From NCBI RefSeq assembly GCF_900115175.1, contig NZ_FOYV01000001.1, positions 2,480,001-2,544,000 on the forward strand: a stretch of DNA of 64,000 nt, written 5' to 3'. This document shows, piece by piece, positions 49,181 through 58,956 of this stretch (position 1 is its first letter; the number at the start of each line of letters is the position of its first letter). Below the pieces are notes generated by a model, which ran no database searches, had not been told where the DNA came from, and saw nothing but the letters and a program-made list of their open reading frames with translations. This DNA is from Marinobacter gudaonensis. GTDB taxonomy: Bacteria; Pseudomonadota; Gammaproteobacteria; Pseudomonadales; Oleiphilaceae. Both the position numbers and the translations under genes were made by a program.

Positions 49181-50191
49181 ATGCTCTATCGACTGAGAAC
49201 GGATTTCAGGTTGTCGATTATCACCCTGCTCGGTGCCAGTGCGGTACTGGGCATCACGCCGTTTGCCGTTATGCGATTCCTGCAGGGCAATGTGGTAGCC
49301 GGCATTGTTGATACCGTGATTCTGCTGGGGATCACGGGTTCTGTCGTCTATGCATGGATGACGGGCGATACCCGCAGAAGCGGTCTGGTCTGCGCCCTGG
49401 TTGCCTGCGGTGGAGCGGTAACGGTGGGTGCCGTGGTTGGTGAGCCCGGGCTGTTCTGGCTGTACCCGTGCCTGGTGACAACCTTCTTCCTGACCAATCC
49501 GCGCATTGCGGTGATTCTGAATATTGCCTCGGTGGTCGCTCTGGTTATCCATGGCGGGGCCTTCCGGTCTGAGGTGCACCTGTGGACCTTTGTCGCCACC
49601 GCTCTGGTGGTCAGCGCCTGCGCCTACGTGTTCGCCTACAGGAATCACAACCAGCGGGAGCGGTTGGAGCACCTGGCCACGGTTGATCCCCTGACCGGCA
49701 TCAAGAATCGCCGTTCCATGGATGAAGAGCTGGAGCTGGCGGTTGCCAACTCGGTGCGCACCGGCTTGCCCTATGCCCTGGTGCTGCTGGACATCGATCA
49801 TTTCAAGAAGATCAACGATGAGCATGGCCACGGTGTTGGTGACGATGTGCTTATCGATCTGGTCGCATTGCTGGCCCAGAACACGCGGAAATCGGATCAA
49901 CTTTTTCGGTTTGGTGGCGAGGAATTTGTGCTTCTGCTGCCGGGGGTAGATGGGATTGGTCTCAAAGCCGTGATGAATAACCTGCAACAGGTGCTGCGCA
50001 AGTATATGAAGCACCCGGGCGGTACGGTCACGGCCTCCTTCGGTGTGGCCCTGCTCAAGCCGGGAGAAAGTGTCGACAGCTGGTTGGCGCGTGCGGACGC
50101 TGCCCTGTACCGGGCCAAGGAAACCGGGCGTGACCGCATTGTCTTCTCGGATGAGCCGGAAACGTCAGAGCCTGCCGTTCAAACCGCCTGA
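49181..50191 (+). CDS. Membrane diguanylate cyclase (GGDEF)
   Basis: 336 residues. Five or six TM helices fill the first 155 residues, followed by a GGDEF domain with the active-site GGEEF and an RKSD I-site five residues before it. It should make c-di-GMP with product inhibition. The upstream gap 48910-49180 (271 bases) shows an AT-rich stretch near 49150 but no certain promoter. The 3' end overlaps the convergent MATE gene by 13 bases. Confidence 0.92.
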   Translation: MLYRLRTDFRLSIITLLGASAVLGITPFAVMRFLQGNVVAGIVDTVILLGITGSVVYAWMTGDTRRSGLVCALVACGGAVTVGAVVGEPGLFWLYPCLVTTFFLTNPRIAVILNIASVVALVIHGGAFRSEVHLWTFVATALVVSACAYVFAYRNHNQRERLEHLATVDPLTGIKNRRSMDEELELAVANSVRTGLPYALVLLDIDHFKKINDEHGHGVGDDVLIDLVALLAQNTRKSDQLFRFGGEEFVLLLPGVDGIGLKAVMNNLQQVLRKYMKHPGGTVTASFGVALLKPGESVDSWLARADAALYRAKETGRDRIVFSDEPETSEPAVQTA

Positions 50192-51573
50192 TCAGCGGGG
50201 CGGAACAGAAACAGACGCCAGCCCAGCAGAAGGCCAGCCGAGGCCAGCCCGCCGGTCAGCCCCACCCAGAACCCTGCCGCCCCCATGGCGGGAATCAGCC
50301 AGTTGGTAAATGTCAGCAGGTAACCCAGCGGCAGGCCCACGCCCCAGAACGAAAACAGCATGATGAACATCGGAATGCGGGTGTCCTTGTAACCGCGAAG
50401 AGCGCTGATGCAGGTGACCTGAATAACGTCGGCTATCTGGAAGAAGGCCGCGAACATCAGCAGGCGCACGGTTACCGCCTGCACGGCCTGATCAGAGGTG
50501 TAAAGTGCTGCGATTTCCCGGGAAAATACCAGCAACATCAGCGCGAACACCAGGGCGGTGCCCGTGGCCAGGATCAGCGAACTGCGGGCGATCAACCTGG
50601 CCGTGTCTGGCGCCCCAGCGCCCATCAGAAAGCTGACCCGCAGGGTAAGCGCCATACCAATGCTGAGCGGCAGCATGAACAACAGCGACACCACGTTCAG
50701 GGCAATCTGGTGCCCGGCAACCACCACCGGCCCCAGGGGGGCCAGGAACAGGGCAATCACCGAGAACATGCTGGCTTCCACGAAAATTGTGAATCCAATG
50801 GGAATGCCGATTGCCAGAACATAGCGGAGGCCTGCGATGTCGGGCTTTACCCAGTCTGAAATAAGATGGAATTGCCGGTAGGCGCGGCTTCGGTTCAGGT
50901 AAAGCAACAGTCCGAGGGCCGCAACGCCGTTGGAGATGGCGGTGGCCCAGCCGCAGCCTACGCCGCCCATGGCAGGCAGCCCCAGCTTGCCGTAGATGAA
51001 GATGTAATTCATGGGCAGGTTCACCAGGGTGCTGAGCACCGAGAACGCCATGATCACCCGGGTATGGCCCAGGCCATCGGTGAGCCCTCGCAACGCCGTA
51101 ATCAACAGCAGTGCCGGAATGCCCCAGGCGAAGGCATCCAGATAGCCCTGGGTAATGCGGGCAGTGTGCGTGTCCAGCTCCAGAAGTGACAGCACTGGAT
51201 GGACGTTGGTCAGCAGCGCAATCATGATCACCGATCCGATGGCGGCCAGATACAGCCCCTGCCAGGTGGCCGGCATGATCTTCTCGAGGGTTCTGGCACC
51301 GTTGTAGCCGGAAATGATCGGTTGCAGGGCGCCGAGCATGCCCATGAAGAACAGGAACAGCGGCATCCACAGGCTGGTACCAATGCCGACGGCGGCCAGA
51401 TCCTCAGCGCTGGCGTGGCCGGCCATGACGGTGTCAATCACGCCATTGGCCATCTGGGCGAGCTGGGCAACCAGAATGGGGCCACCGAGAATGGCCAGTG
51501 TGCGCCATTCGGCCAGGGTGCGCGTCAGCAGGGGCTGCCGGGTCTCCGGTAATGGCTGGTGGACTTCATCCAT
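50179..51573 (-). CDS. MATE family multidrug/sodium antiporter (NorM-like)
   Basis: 464 residues with 12 predicted TM helices in two halves. Family segments are GGPILVAQLAQMANGVIDTVMAGHAS near the N-terminus and GIPIGFTIFVEASMFSVIALFLAPLG in the second half. MATE pumps expel cationic drugs with sodium or protons. The start is ATG 51573. Confidence 0.93.
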   Translation of the reverse strand: MDEVHQPLPETRQPLLTRTLAEWRTLAILGGPILVAQLAQMANGVIDTVMAGHASAEDLAAVGIGTSLWMPLFLFFMGMLGALQPIISGYNGARTLEKIMPATWQGLYLAAIGSVIMIALLTNVHPVLSLLELDTHTARITQGYLDAFAWGIPALLLITALRGLTDGLGHTRVIMAFSVLSTLVNLPMNYIFIYGKLGLPAMGGVGCGWATAISNGVAALGLLLYLNRSRAYRQFHLISDWVKPDIAGLRYVLAIGIPIGFTIFVEASMFSVIALFLAPLGPVVVAGHQIALNVVSLLFMLPLSIGMALTLRVSFLMGAGAPDTARLIARSSLILATGTALVFALMLLVFSREIAALYTSDQAVQAVTVRLLMFAAFFQIADVIQVTCISALRGYKDTRIPMFIMLFSFWGVGLPLGYLLTFTNWLIPAMGAAGFWVGLTGGLASAGLLLGWRLFLFRPADQAV

Positions 51574-51649
51574 AGGGTGTTATCCCGTTGTATTCCTGCA
51601 CTGAAAATTTGACTGAAAACCGGTAAAGTACGCGCCTGGATCACAACCG

Positions 51650-52534
51650 ATGGCAGTGGCAATGGGACTTCTGGTTTTTGTTACCGTTCTGTGGGCGTTC
51701 TCGTTCAGCCTGATCGGCGAATTTCTGGCCGGCCAGGTGGACAGTGATTTCGCGGTGCTCAGCCGGGTGCTGCTGGGCGCTCTGGTGTTTCTGCCGTTTA
51801 CCCGCTGGCGCGGCGTGCCCTCCGGTCTCAAGCTCGGGGTGTTGGCCACCGGCATGCTGCAGTTCGGTATTACCTATCTGTGTCTGTATCGGTCCTTCAG
51901 CTACCTCACGGTACCCGAGGTGCTGCTGTTCACCATCTTTACGCCCCTGTACGTAACGCTCATCGACGACGGTCTGTATCGCCGGTTTTCGCCGGTGGCC
52001 CTGCTGGCCGCCGCCATCGCCACGGTTGGCGCCGGTATCATACGCTACGATGGCCTGAGTGAGGACTTCATTACCGGTTTTCTGCTACTGCAGGTGGCCA
52101 ACTTCACGTTCGCCGCCGGGCAGGTGGGCTACAAGCACGTGATGCAGCATTACCCCATTGAGGTGCCGGCTTACCGCACGTTCGGATATTTCTTCTTTGG
52201 CGCGCTGATCATTGCGCTGCCGTCGTTCCTGATATTTGGCAACCCCGAGAGGCTGCCCACCACACCGGTGCAATGGGGCATTCTGGCCTGGCTCGGCCTG
52301 GCCGCGTCCGGTTTGGGCCTGTTCTTGTGGAACCGGGGCGCCTGTGTGGTGGACGCCGGCACCCTGGCGATCATGAACAACGCCCTGGTGCCGGCAGGGT
52401 TGATCGTCAATCTGCTGATCTGGAACCGGGACGCCGACCTCCTGCGACTGGCGCTGGGCGGCGCAGTCATCGCCTTCTCGTTGTGGGTCAACGCCCGCTT
52501 TCATCCCCGGGCCCGGCTGGCCACAGCCTCGTAA
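51650..52534 (+). CDS. EamA/DMT-family transporter
   Basis: 294 residues with ten TM helices in two EamA repeats. WAFSFSLIGEFLAGQVDS in the first repeat and the SGLGLFLWNRGA region in the second are typical of drug/metabolite transporters. The substrate is unknown. The start is ATG 51650 or ATG 51662. Neither has a good ribosome site. It is divergent from the MATE gene. Confidence 0.87.
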   Translation: MAVAMGLLVFVTVLWAFSFSLIGEFLAGQVDSDFAVLSRVLLGALVFLPFTRWRGVPSGLKLGVLATGMLQFGITYLCLYRSFSYLTVPEVLLFTIFTPLYVTLIDDGLYRRFSPVALLAAAIATVGAGIIRYDGLSEDFITGFLLLQVANFTFAAGQVGYKHVMQHYPIEVPAYRTFGYFFFGALIIALPSFLIFGNPERLPTTPVQWGILAWLGLAASGLGLFLWNRGACVVDAGTLAIMNNALVPAGLIVNLLIWNRDADLLRLALGGAVIAFSLWVNARFHPRARLATAS

Positions 52535-52682
52535 GGACTTTCACGGACTAAGGTTCTGGCACCCCCGGCCGTTACCGTGAGCCGGGCAGAGTAACCGTTG
52601 ACCCATATCAAGCGCCGGCAGTGGCGTTTGCCCTCCCCAATTCATCCGTTTCTTTGTTCCGCCGACTGAGTAAGGCCCGTTT

Positions 52683-54257
52683 ATGCGCAAGAATCTGCCC
52701 GTTACCCAGCGTGAAATCAGAATGCGAAAGGGAGGCCGTCTGATTACAACGACGGACCTGAAAGGCGTGATCACTTACTGCAACGAAGAGTTTGTGGAGA
52801 TCAGCGGCTTTTCCCGGGAAGAGCTGGTCGGCCAGGCCCACAACATCATCCGGCACCCTGACATGCCCCAGGCCGTGTTCAAGGACATGTGGGACTATCT
52901 CAAGGCCGGTAAGGCCTGGATGGGTGTGGTCAAGAACCGCGCTAAAAGCGGCGACCACTATTGGGTCAGTGCCTATGTCACGCCCATCCGTGAGAATGGC
53001 CAGATGGTGGGCTACGAATCGGTACGGGTGGAGCCTACGCGGGAACAGGTGGCGCGGGCCGAGCAGTTGTACGGTCGCATTTCCGCCGGCAAGGGTCTCA
53101 TGAGTGTGGGCGGCCAGATGCGGTCCATCCTGAGATCCGGCTGGCCTTTCATCGTGTCCCTGGTTCTGAGCCTGGTGGCGCTGCGCTTTGATCAACCCTG
53201 GCTGGCCGCGGCCCTGGTGGTGGCCGGTCATGTGATCGGCGCCGGCCTGGTGCTCCGTTCCGTCCGGGCGCGTCTCGGCGGGTTGCTGGCGCTGTGCCCC
53301 GATGCCTTCCGGGATCCCATCGTTGCCCGCACCTACAGCGATGAAAGCGGGGCCTTCGCCGAAGTGGCCATGGCCCTGCTCAGTGAGCAGGCGAGAATCC
53401 GCACCGCCCTGGCACGGATCGAGGACCAGGCGGAGCTGCTGTATGAGCAGGCTCGGGCTTCTTATGACTACATCAGCGAGGGCGCCTCTGCCATTGCCCG
53501 TCAGCGGGCAGAGACCGACCAGACGGCGTCCGCCATCAATGAGATGACGGCCTCGATCCAGGAGGTGACTGAATCGGTGACCGCCAACGCCCGGGAGGCG
53601 GAAGAGGCCAACCGGCTGGCAGGTGTGGGCAGCGATCGCAGCGCCGAGGCACTGGTCGCGATTGAGCAGCTGGTAACCCGTGTTAACAGCATTGGCACTA
53701 CCATTGGCAAACTGGGCGAATCCACCAACAGCATTGGGGAGGCGGCCAATCTCATTTCGGAGATTGCCGAACAGACCAACCTGCTGGCGTTGAACGCGGC
53801 CATCGAAGCGGCCCGGGCCGGCGAGCAGGGCCGGGGCTTTGCGGTGGTGGCAGATGAGGTGCGCTCCCTGGCCCGCCGTACCCGGGAGTCCACGGTTCGG
53901 ATTCAGGACGTGATCGACGATTTCCGCAAGCAGGTGGATTCGGCCGTTCAGGCGACCCGCGATGGCGAAGCGGTTGCCGGCCAGGGCCTGGATAAGGTGC
54001 GTGAGGCAGAAAATTCCCTGCGGGACATCGTGACCTCCATCCAGACCATTTCCGACAGCTTTATCAGTATGTCGGCGGCGTTCGAGGAGCAGAGCCAGGT
54101 GTCTGACGAGATCAACCGGCAGATCACCAACATCGCTGAGCTGGCGGACCACAGCGACAGCCAGGCAGACTCGGCGAAGCAGAGCAGTGATCGCCTCAGC
54201 ACCGTGTCCCGTGGCCTGAAGGATCTGGTCTCCAGGTTTATCAGCAAAAACGGCTAG
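52683..54257 (+). CDS. Aer-like chemoreceptor with N-terminal PAS domain
   Basis: 524 residues. The PAS domain (about 20-125) has [33 protein letters not shown], the Aer-type pattern that in Aer binds FAD. Two TM segments (about 150-190) and the methyl-accepting signalling domain follow, with the hairpin tip [34 protein letters not shown]. It probably senses redox state or oxygen for energy taxis. Confidence 0.92.
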   Translation: MRKNLPVTQREIRMRKGGRLITTTDLKGVITYCNEEFVEISGFSREELVGQAHNIIRHPDMPQAVFKDMWDYLKAGKAWMGVVKNRAKSGDHYWVSAYVTPIRENGQMVGYESVRVEPTREQVARAEQLYGRISAGKGLMSVGGQMRSILRSGWPFIVSLVLSLVALRFDQPWLAAALVVAGHVIGAGLVLRSVRARLGGLLALCPDAFRDPIVARTYSDESGAFAEVAMALLSEQARIRTALARIEDQAELLYEQARASYDYISEGASAIARQRAETDQTASAINEMTASIQEVTESVTANAREAEEANRLAGVGSDRSAEALVAIEQLVTRVNSIGTTIGKLGESTNSIGEAANLISEIAEQTNLLALNAAIEAARAGEQGRGFAVVADEVRSLARRTRESTVRIQDVIDDFRKQVDSAVQATRDGEAVAGQGLDKVREAENSLRDIVTSIQTISDSFISMSAAFEEQSQVSDEINRQITNIAELADHSDSQADSAKQSSDRLSTVSRGLKDLVSRFISKNG

Positions 54258-54438
54258 TTAGCCACCATCTACCGATTACTTGCCCGATAACCCGCCGGTG
54301 GCTCCGCTGCCGGCGGGGCAGCCGCACTGGCATCACGCCGCCACTGCTGGCAGAATCCCGCCCCAATTGCCACGGCAGGTCCGTGGCGCTCTCTTTTTGT
54401 GAATGTCCATTCCTCAGCCAAAAGCACAGGAACACAAC

Positions 54439-55836
54439 ATGACTCAGTCCAACTCGGTTTCGGGTAACGGCAACGGGGCCGCTCGTGGTCTCTGGTCTTC
54501 CCGGTTGGCGTTTATTCTGGCGGCGACCGGTTCGGCCGTCGGTCTCGGTAACATCTGGAAATTTCCCTATGTGACCGGTGAAAACGGCGGTGGCGCCTTT
54601 GTTCTGGTTTACCTGCTGTGTATCGCGGTGATCGGTATTCCCATCATGATGGCAGAGGTGTTCATTGGTCGAAACGGCCGCCACAACCCTATTACCAGCA
54701 TGCGCCTGGTGGCAGAGCGCAACCTGAGCGCGCCCGCCTGGCGCGTCTCCGCGATTATCGGCATGATTGCGGCCTTCGTGATTCTGTCGTTCTATTCGGT
54801 GATTGGCGGCTGGGCTGCCTCTTACGTTGGGCACGCCGCCATGGGCGACTTCACCGGCGGCACCGCCGATTCCATTGGCGAGCTGTTTGGCGGCCTGCTG
54901 GCCAGCCCGGGGCAGCTCCTGCTGTGGCACACGGTGTTCATGGCTCTGGTTATTCTGGTGGTGTCCCGCGGCCTGAAAGGCGGCCTGGAGCGGGCGGTGA
55001 CCATTCTCATGCCGGCCCTGTTTGTCCTGCTGCTGGTGGCGGTGGGCTACGCCATGACCACCGGTCATTTCGGTGAGGCCGTAAGCTTCCTGTTCACCCC
55101 CAATTTTGGCGCCCTGTCGATCAATGGCGTGCTGATCGCCCTTGGGCATGCCTTCTTCACCCTGAGCCTGGGTATGGCCATCATGATGGCCTACGGCTCC
55201 TACCTCGGGCGCGACATTTCCATAGGCCGTACCGCGGTGAGCGTGGCCATCATGGACACTGTGGTGGCGCTGCTGGCGGGATTGGCGATCTTCCCGGTGG
55301 TGTTTGCCAACGGCCTGGAAGCGGGTGCCGGTCCGGGTCTGATTTTCCAGACCCTGCCCCTGGCGTTCGGTAATATGCCCCTGGGTTCGTTGTTCGGCAC
55401 CCTGTTCTTCATTCTTCTGCTGTTTGCCGCCTGGACCTCGGGGATCTCCCTGCTGGAGCCGGTGGTTGAGTGGGTGGAAGAGAAATCCGGCATGGCGCGG
55501 ACCGGCAGTGCCGTGCTCGTGGGCGTGCTGTGCTGGGCCCTGGGGATTGCCTCAATCCTGTCCCTGAACCTGTGGTCGGATGTGGCCCCACTGGCCATGT
55601 TCGAGCGCTTCGAGGGCAAGACCATCTTCGACCTGCTCGATTTCTTCACCGCCAACGTCTTGCTGCCGCTGTCCGGCCTCCTCACCGCGGTCTTTGTGGG
55701 CTGGTTTGTGGCGAAGGAGTCTCTGAAAACCGATCTCGCCTTACAGGGCGGCTCCTTTACCCTGTGGTATAACCTGATCCGGTTTGTCACGCCTATTGCC
55801 GTGGCCATCGTATTTGTCTACAACCTGATGGCATAG
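54439..55836 (+). CDS. Sodium-dependent transporter of the NSS (SNF) family
   Basis: 465 residues, 12 TM helices. The NSS signature is at the N-terminus: SRLAFILAATGSAVGLGNIWKFPYVTGENGGGAF. These symporters move amino acids or similar solutes with sodium. The start is ATG 54439 (AGGAA seven bases upstream), not ATG 54403. A terminator follows at 55867-55896. Confidence 0.92.
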   Translation: MTQSNSVSGNGNGAARGLWSSRLAFILAATGSAVGLGNIWKFPYVTGENGGGAFVLVYLLCIAVIGIPIMMAEVFIGRNGRHNPITSMRLVAERNLSAPAWRVSAIIGMIAAFVILSFYSVIGGWAASYVGHAAMGDFTGGTADSIGELFGGLLASPGQLLLWHTVFMALVILVVSRGLKGGLERAVTILMPALFVLLLVAVGYAMTTGHFGEAVSFLFTPNFGALSINGVLIALGHAFFTLSLGMAIMMAYGSYLGRDISIGRTAVSVAIMDTVVALLAGLAIFPVVFANGLEAGAGPGLIFQTLPLAFGNMPLGSLFGTLFFILLLFAAWTSGISLLEPVVEWVEEKSGMARTGSAVLVGVLCWALGIASILSLNLWSDVAPLAMFERFEGKTIFDLLDFFTANVLLPLSGLLTAVFVGWFVAKESLKTDLALQGGSFTLWYNLIRFVTPIAVAIVFVYNLMA

Positions 55837-55866
55837 CCACAGGAAGTGAACGCAGGCGTAAATGAA

Positions 55867-55896
55867 AAAGCCCGGCAAGCTGACTTGCCGGGCTTT
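55867..55896. terminator. Bidirectional terminator after the NSS gene
   Basis: AAAGCCCGGCAAG pairs with CTTGCCGGGCTTT around CTGA. T-rich on both outgoing sides, between two converging genes. Confidence 0.92.
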
Positions 55897-55916
55897 CCTT
55901 TTTCAAGGCGCAGGTT

Positions 55917-56510
55917 TTACTCCTCGCCTAACTGCCTGAGAGCTTTCAGGTGGGGGCGCACGGCCTCAATATCGGCTTCCGGTGCATCGCTGGCGCTCTC
56001 CATCGCACCCATTGCACCCTCCATCATGGCGCGCATCTGGGCTTTCTGCTCCGCGGTCATATGAGGGCTGCTTTCCATCTCCGCTATGGCAGCCTCCATC
56101 TCTCTCCTGGCGGCGGGATTCTGCTCGGCCATTTCTATCGCCATCCAGGCCTGAAACACGCGGTCACCTGTGCTGCCCCATTCTTCCAGGTTATCGAAGC
56201 CGTGGTCCTGCACTACATCTTCCAGGCGATCATAGGCTTCGTGACCTCTCATTTGCGCTATTGACTCGGACACGATTCTGGAGAAGTCGGGCATGGTGCC
56301 GTCGTTCTGGTTCTCCATCTGACGGTCCAGCTCCTCGAATTCCGGCGCCAGCCTTTCCGCGGCCCTGACACTTTCGATAAACGAGGCAACTTTCTGGTTG
56401 GAGAGGGTGTCGGCCTGGCTTTGCGCCGCCAGCAGCGGGAGCAGGAACAGCAGGGCCGGGATAATGACACTCTTGAACAACGGGGCAGACGTTGATTGCG
56501 GGTCAAGCAT
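55917..56510 (-). CDS. Exported helical protein of unknown function
   Basis: 197 residues. A signal peptide (VIIPALLFLLPLLAAQSQA) leads a protein that is nearly all helix. It is rich in Glu, Met and Ala near the C-terminus (RREMEAAIAEMESSPHMTAEQKAQMRAMM). I do not recognise a named family. The ATG at 56510 has AAGGAGA eight bases upstream. It lies downstream of a chemoreceptor on the same strand, with 86 bases between. Confidence 0.78.
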   Translation of the reverse strand: MLDPQSTSAPLFKSVIIPALLFLLPLLAAQSQADTLSNQKVASFIESVRAAERLAPEFEELDRQMENQNDGTMPDFSRIVSESIAQMRGHEAYDRLEDVVQDHGFDNLEEWGSTGDRVFQAWMAIEMAEQNPAARREMEAAIAEMESSPHMTAEQKAQMRAMMEGAMGAMESASDAPEADIEAVRPHLKALRQLGEE

Positions 56511-56596
56511 GGGCTGATCTCCTTATGTGGGCTTCCGGTTCCTTTGTCCGGAAGTCCCACGAGATTAGCGTTGCACTGTGACCTTGGCAATCAACT

Positions 56597-58171
56597 TCAG
56601 ACCCTGAAGCGGGCGATCTGGTTGCTGAGGCCTTCGGCCAGCCTGGCCAGCTCATCACTGGCGGCCGATACCTGCTCAGTGGAGGCGGCGGACTGATCAC
56701 CCACATCGCGAATCTGGGTGATGTTCTGGTTGATGTCCTCGGCCACTGAACTCTGCTGCTCTGCCGCCGTGGCGATCTGGCTGTTGTACTGTCGGATTTC
56801 CTCAACCGCCTCGGCCATTTCCCGAATGGTATTGCCGGCCAGCTCCGCTCGCTCAAGCGTCTGTTGGGACAGCTTGTTACCGGTTTCCATGCTGTTGACC
56901 GAGGTCTCGGCACTGCTCACCAGATTGCTGATCAGGGTGTCGATTTCCGTCGCGGAACTCTGGGTGCGCTGGGCCAGTGAACGCACCTCGTCGGCCACCA
57001 CCGCGAAACCGCGCCCTTGCTCGCCGGCCCGTGCCGCTTCGATGGCGGCGTTCAGGGCCAGCAGATTGGTCTGCTCGGCGACCGATTTGATGACGTCCAG
57101 AACGGTGCCGATGTTCTGGGTTTCGGCTTGCAGGCTGTTCAGCTGCTTCATCACGTTGCTGCTCTGTTTGTTGAGCTCGGTGACGAATTCCAGGGTTTCC
57201 TTCACCGCCTTCTCACCGCTGCCGGATTTCTCGCTGGCGTGGTTGGCGGCTTGGAACGCCGCCTCGGCACTCTTCGCCACGTCGTTAACGGTAGCCACCA
57301 TCTCGTTCATGGCGGTGGCTACCTGGTCGGTTTGGGTCTGCTGCTCCGCCACACCTTTGCTGGTCTGGTTGGTAACGGTGGACAACTCCTCAGAGGACGA
57401 GGCAATGCTGCTGGCCCCGGTGTCGATTTCGCGGATCAGCTCCCGCAGGCTGGTCACCATGGTTCCGAAGGCCGAAAGCAACTGACCGAACTCGTCGCCC
57501 CGGTTGCTGCGGACTTCAACCGTGAGATCACCGGAGGCGACCTTGTTGGCGATTTCGACCGATTCCGTTACCGGTTTCAGGATGGCGCGGGTCATCGACC
57601 AGGCAATGAAAATCGCCAGCAGTACCGCGATGGCTGTGATCACGATCAGGGTGGTTACGGCCGTCTGGTACTGCTCTTCCATTCGCTCGACCTGGATCCT
57701 CCGCAGCTCATTGGCAATATCGACGATCTCGATGGCGGTCGTACGGATGTCGTTCTCAATGCGGCTCAGCTGATCGGGCTGGCCGTCCATGGACGCCACC
57801 AGGCGGTCCAGCAGCGAATTGAATTTCCGCACGCCGGCAACAATACGGTCAATGCGCTCATCGTCTGCGGGTACCACAAGAACGTCTTTCAGGGGCGCGG
57901 CAATGTCGCTGGCCTTCTGCGCCAGCTCCTTGGACTGATCGATCTTTTCGGGCTGTTTGCGAAGCAGAAACAGAATCTCCTCGATCCGGGCGTTGAGGAG
58001 ATTGGCCTCAACCCTGCTGGCGGCGGCAACAATCAGTGAACGCTCGTTATACTGGCTCAGGGTCTGAATGCTGAGAGCGGCGATCACGAGGGCGAGCACA
58101 ACCAGTGCGGCAAAGCCTCCGGCCAACTTCTTGCCGACGGAAATATTGTTCATGGTGTTGGCTAACGACAT
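56597..58171 (-). CDS. Methyl-accepting chemotaxis protein
   Basis: 524 residues. TM1 at about 15-35, a helical periplasmic domain (about 40-175), TM2 at about 178-200, a HAMP domain with [12 protein letters not shown], then the signalling domain with [33 protein letters not shown]. The start is ATG 58171 (AAGGAA site). A near-perfect sigma-28 promoter lies upstream at 58233-58259, so it is part of the flagellar regulon. Confidence 0.94.
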   Translation of the reverse strand: MSLANTMNNISVGKKLAGGFAALVVLALVIAALSIQTLSQYNERSLIVAAASRVEANLLNARIEEILFLLRKQPEKIDQSKELAQKASDIAAPLKDVLVVPADDERIDRIVAGVRKFNSLLDRLVASMDGQPDQLSRIENDIRTTAIEIVDIANELRRIQVERMEEQYQTAVTTLIVITAIAVLLAIFIAWSMTRAILKPVTESVEIANKVASGDLTVEVRSNRGDEFGQLLSAFGTMVTSLRELIREIDTGASSIASSSEELSTVTNQTSKGVAEQQTQTDQVATAMNEMVATVNDVAKSAEAAFQAANHASEKSGSGEKAVKETLEFVTELNKQSSNVMKQLNSLQAETQNIGTVLDVIKSVAEQTNLLALNAAIEAARAGEQGRGFAVVADEVRSLAQRTQSSATEIDTLISNLVSSAETSVNSMETGNKLSQQTLERAELAGNTIREMAEAVEEIRQYNSQIATAAEQQSSVAEDINQNITQIRDVGDQSAASTEQVSAASDELARLAEGLSNQIARFRV

Positions 58172-58232
58172 GTTGTTTTCCTTGGAAAGGAATTTATTGG
58201 ATGCGCCGGAATCGACACTTTTGATGAATCTT

Positions 58233-58259
58233 TTATCGGCTGCGTCCGGCCGAGCTTTA
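58233..58259 (-). promoter_or_regulatory. Sigma-28 (FliA) promoter of the chemoreceptor gene
   Basis: The minus strand reads TAAAGCTC-N11-GCCGATAA, matching the FliA consensus TAAAGTTT-N11-GCCGATAA with two changes in the -35 and a perfect -10. Confidence 0.85.
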
Positions 58260-58381
58260 ACCGCAAATGAAGAATAGATTGGGCCCGATTGCAAATTTCG
58301 GTGGCAGAGTGTGTCCGCGATCGTAGCGTCGGCATTTTTTCGTGATGGCGGGAGCAGATGGCCGGGTCGCCGGGAGGATAA

Positions 58382-58792
58382 TCAGCTAGGCGTCTCTTCT
58401 GGTCCTGAGAGGTGCGGCGCCAGCGGCGCCGATTGTGCGGACGCATCGATTCGCTCAGCGTTGCCGGCTTCCGCCTGAAGATGGTGGCGACGCTTGAGGA
58501 GCCTGGCGAATTCGAGCAGCAACACCCGGTCGGCGTCCGGTAGCAAAACAAAAGCAGCGTTCAGGGCGTCCTGTTTGGTATCCGGCTGCTTTCGTTCGGC
58601 GATGGAGAAGATGTCCGCCACCGCCAGATTGAGCGCCTCGGCCAGGCGGTAGAGCAACTCCAGGCTCGGCTTCGCGAGTCCTCGCTCGATTCTGGACAGA
58701 TTGCCGACGTGTGAGTCGCAGCGCTGGGCCAGCTCTGCCAGAGTCATGCCTTGCTGTTTTCTCAAGCGTCTGATCGCCTGCCCTAGATTCAT
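58382..58792 (-). CDS. XRE-family helix-turn-helix regulator
   Basis: 136 residues. An HTH_3 domain fills residues 4-60 (LRKQQGMTLAELAQRCDSHVGNLSRIERGLAKPSLELLYRLAEAL). The C-terminal half is not recognised. The target is unknown. It lies between two chemoreceptor genes on the same strand. Confidence 0.88.
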   Translation of the reverse strand: MNLGQAIRRLRKQQGMTLAELAQRCDSHVGNLSRIERGLAKPSLELLYRLAEALNLAVADIFSIAERKQPDTKQDALNAAFVLLPDADRVLLLEFARLLKRRHHLQAEAGNAERIDASAQSAPLAPHLSGPEETPS

Positions 58793-58897
58793 TGGATTTA
58801 CCTGCTAGCAACACCCTGATCTTACAGACAAAAACAGAAACAGACAAAGTTGCATTAAGCACATAAATCCGGGATTAATAAAGCCTTTGCGGCAAAC

Positions 58898-58935
58898 GCC
58901 ACCGGCTCTGAGCGAAGCCAGTCATTGCCGGTGGC
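58898..58935. terminator. Hairpin after the 58957-60555 chemoreceptor gene
   Basis: GCCACCGGC (58898-58906) and GCCGGTGGC (58927-58935), 9-base arms with a 20-base loop, just after the stop on the minus strand. No strong T tract follows, so the role is uncertain. Confidence 0.5.
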
Positions 58936-58956
58936 TGTCTGCGTTGAAATGCAACC

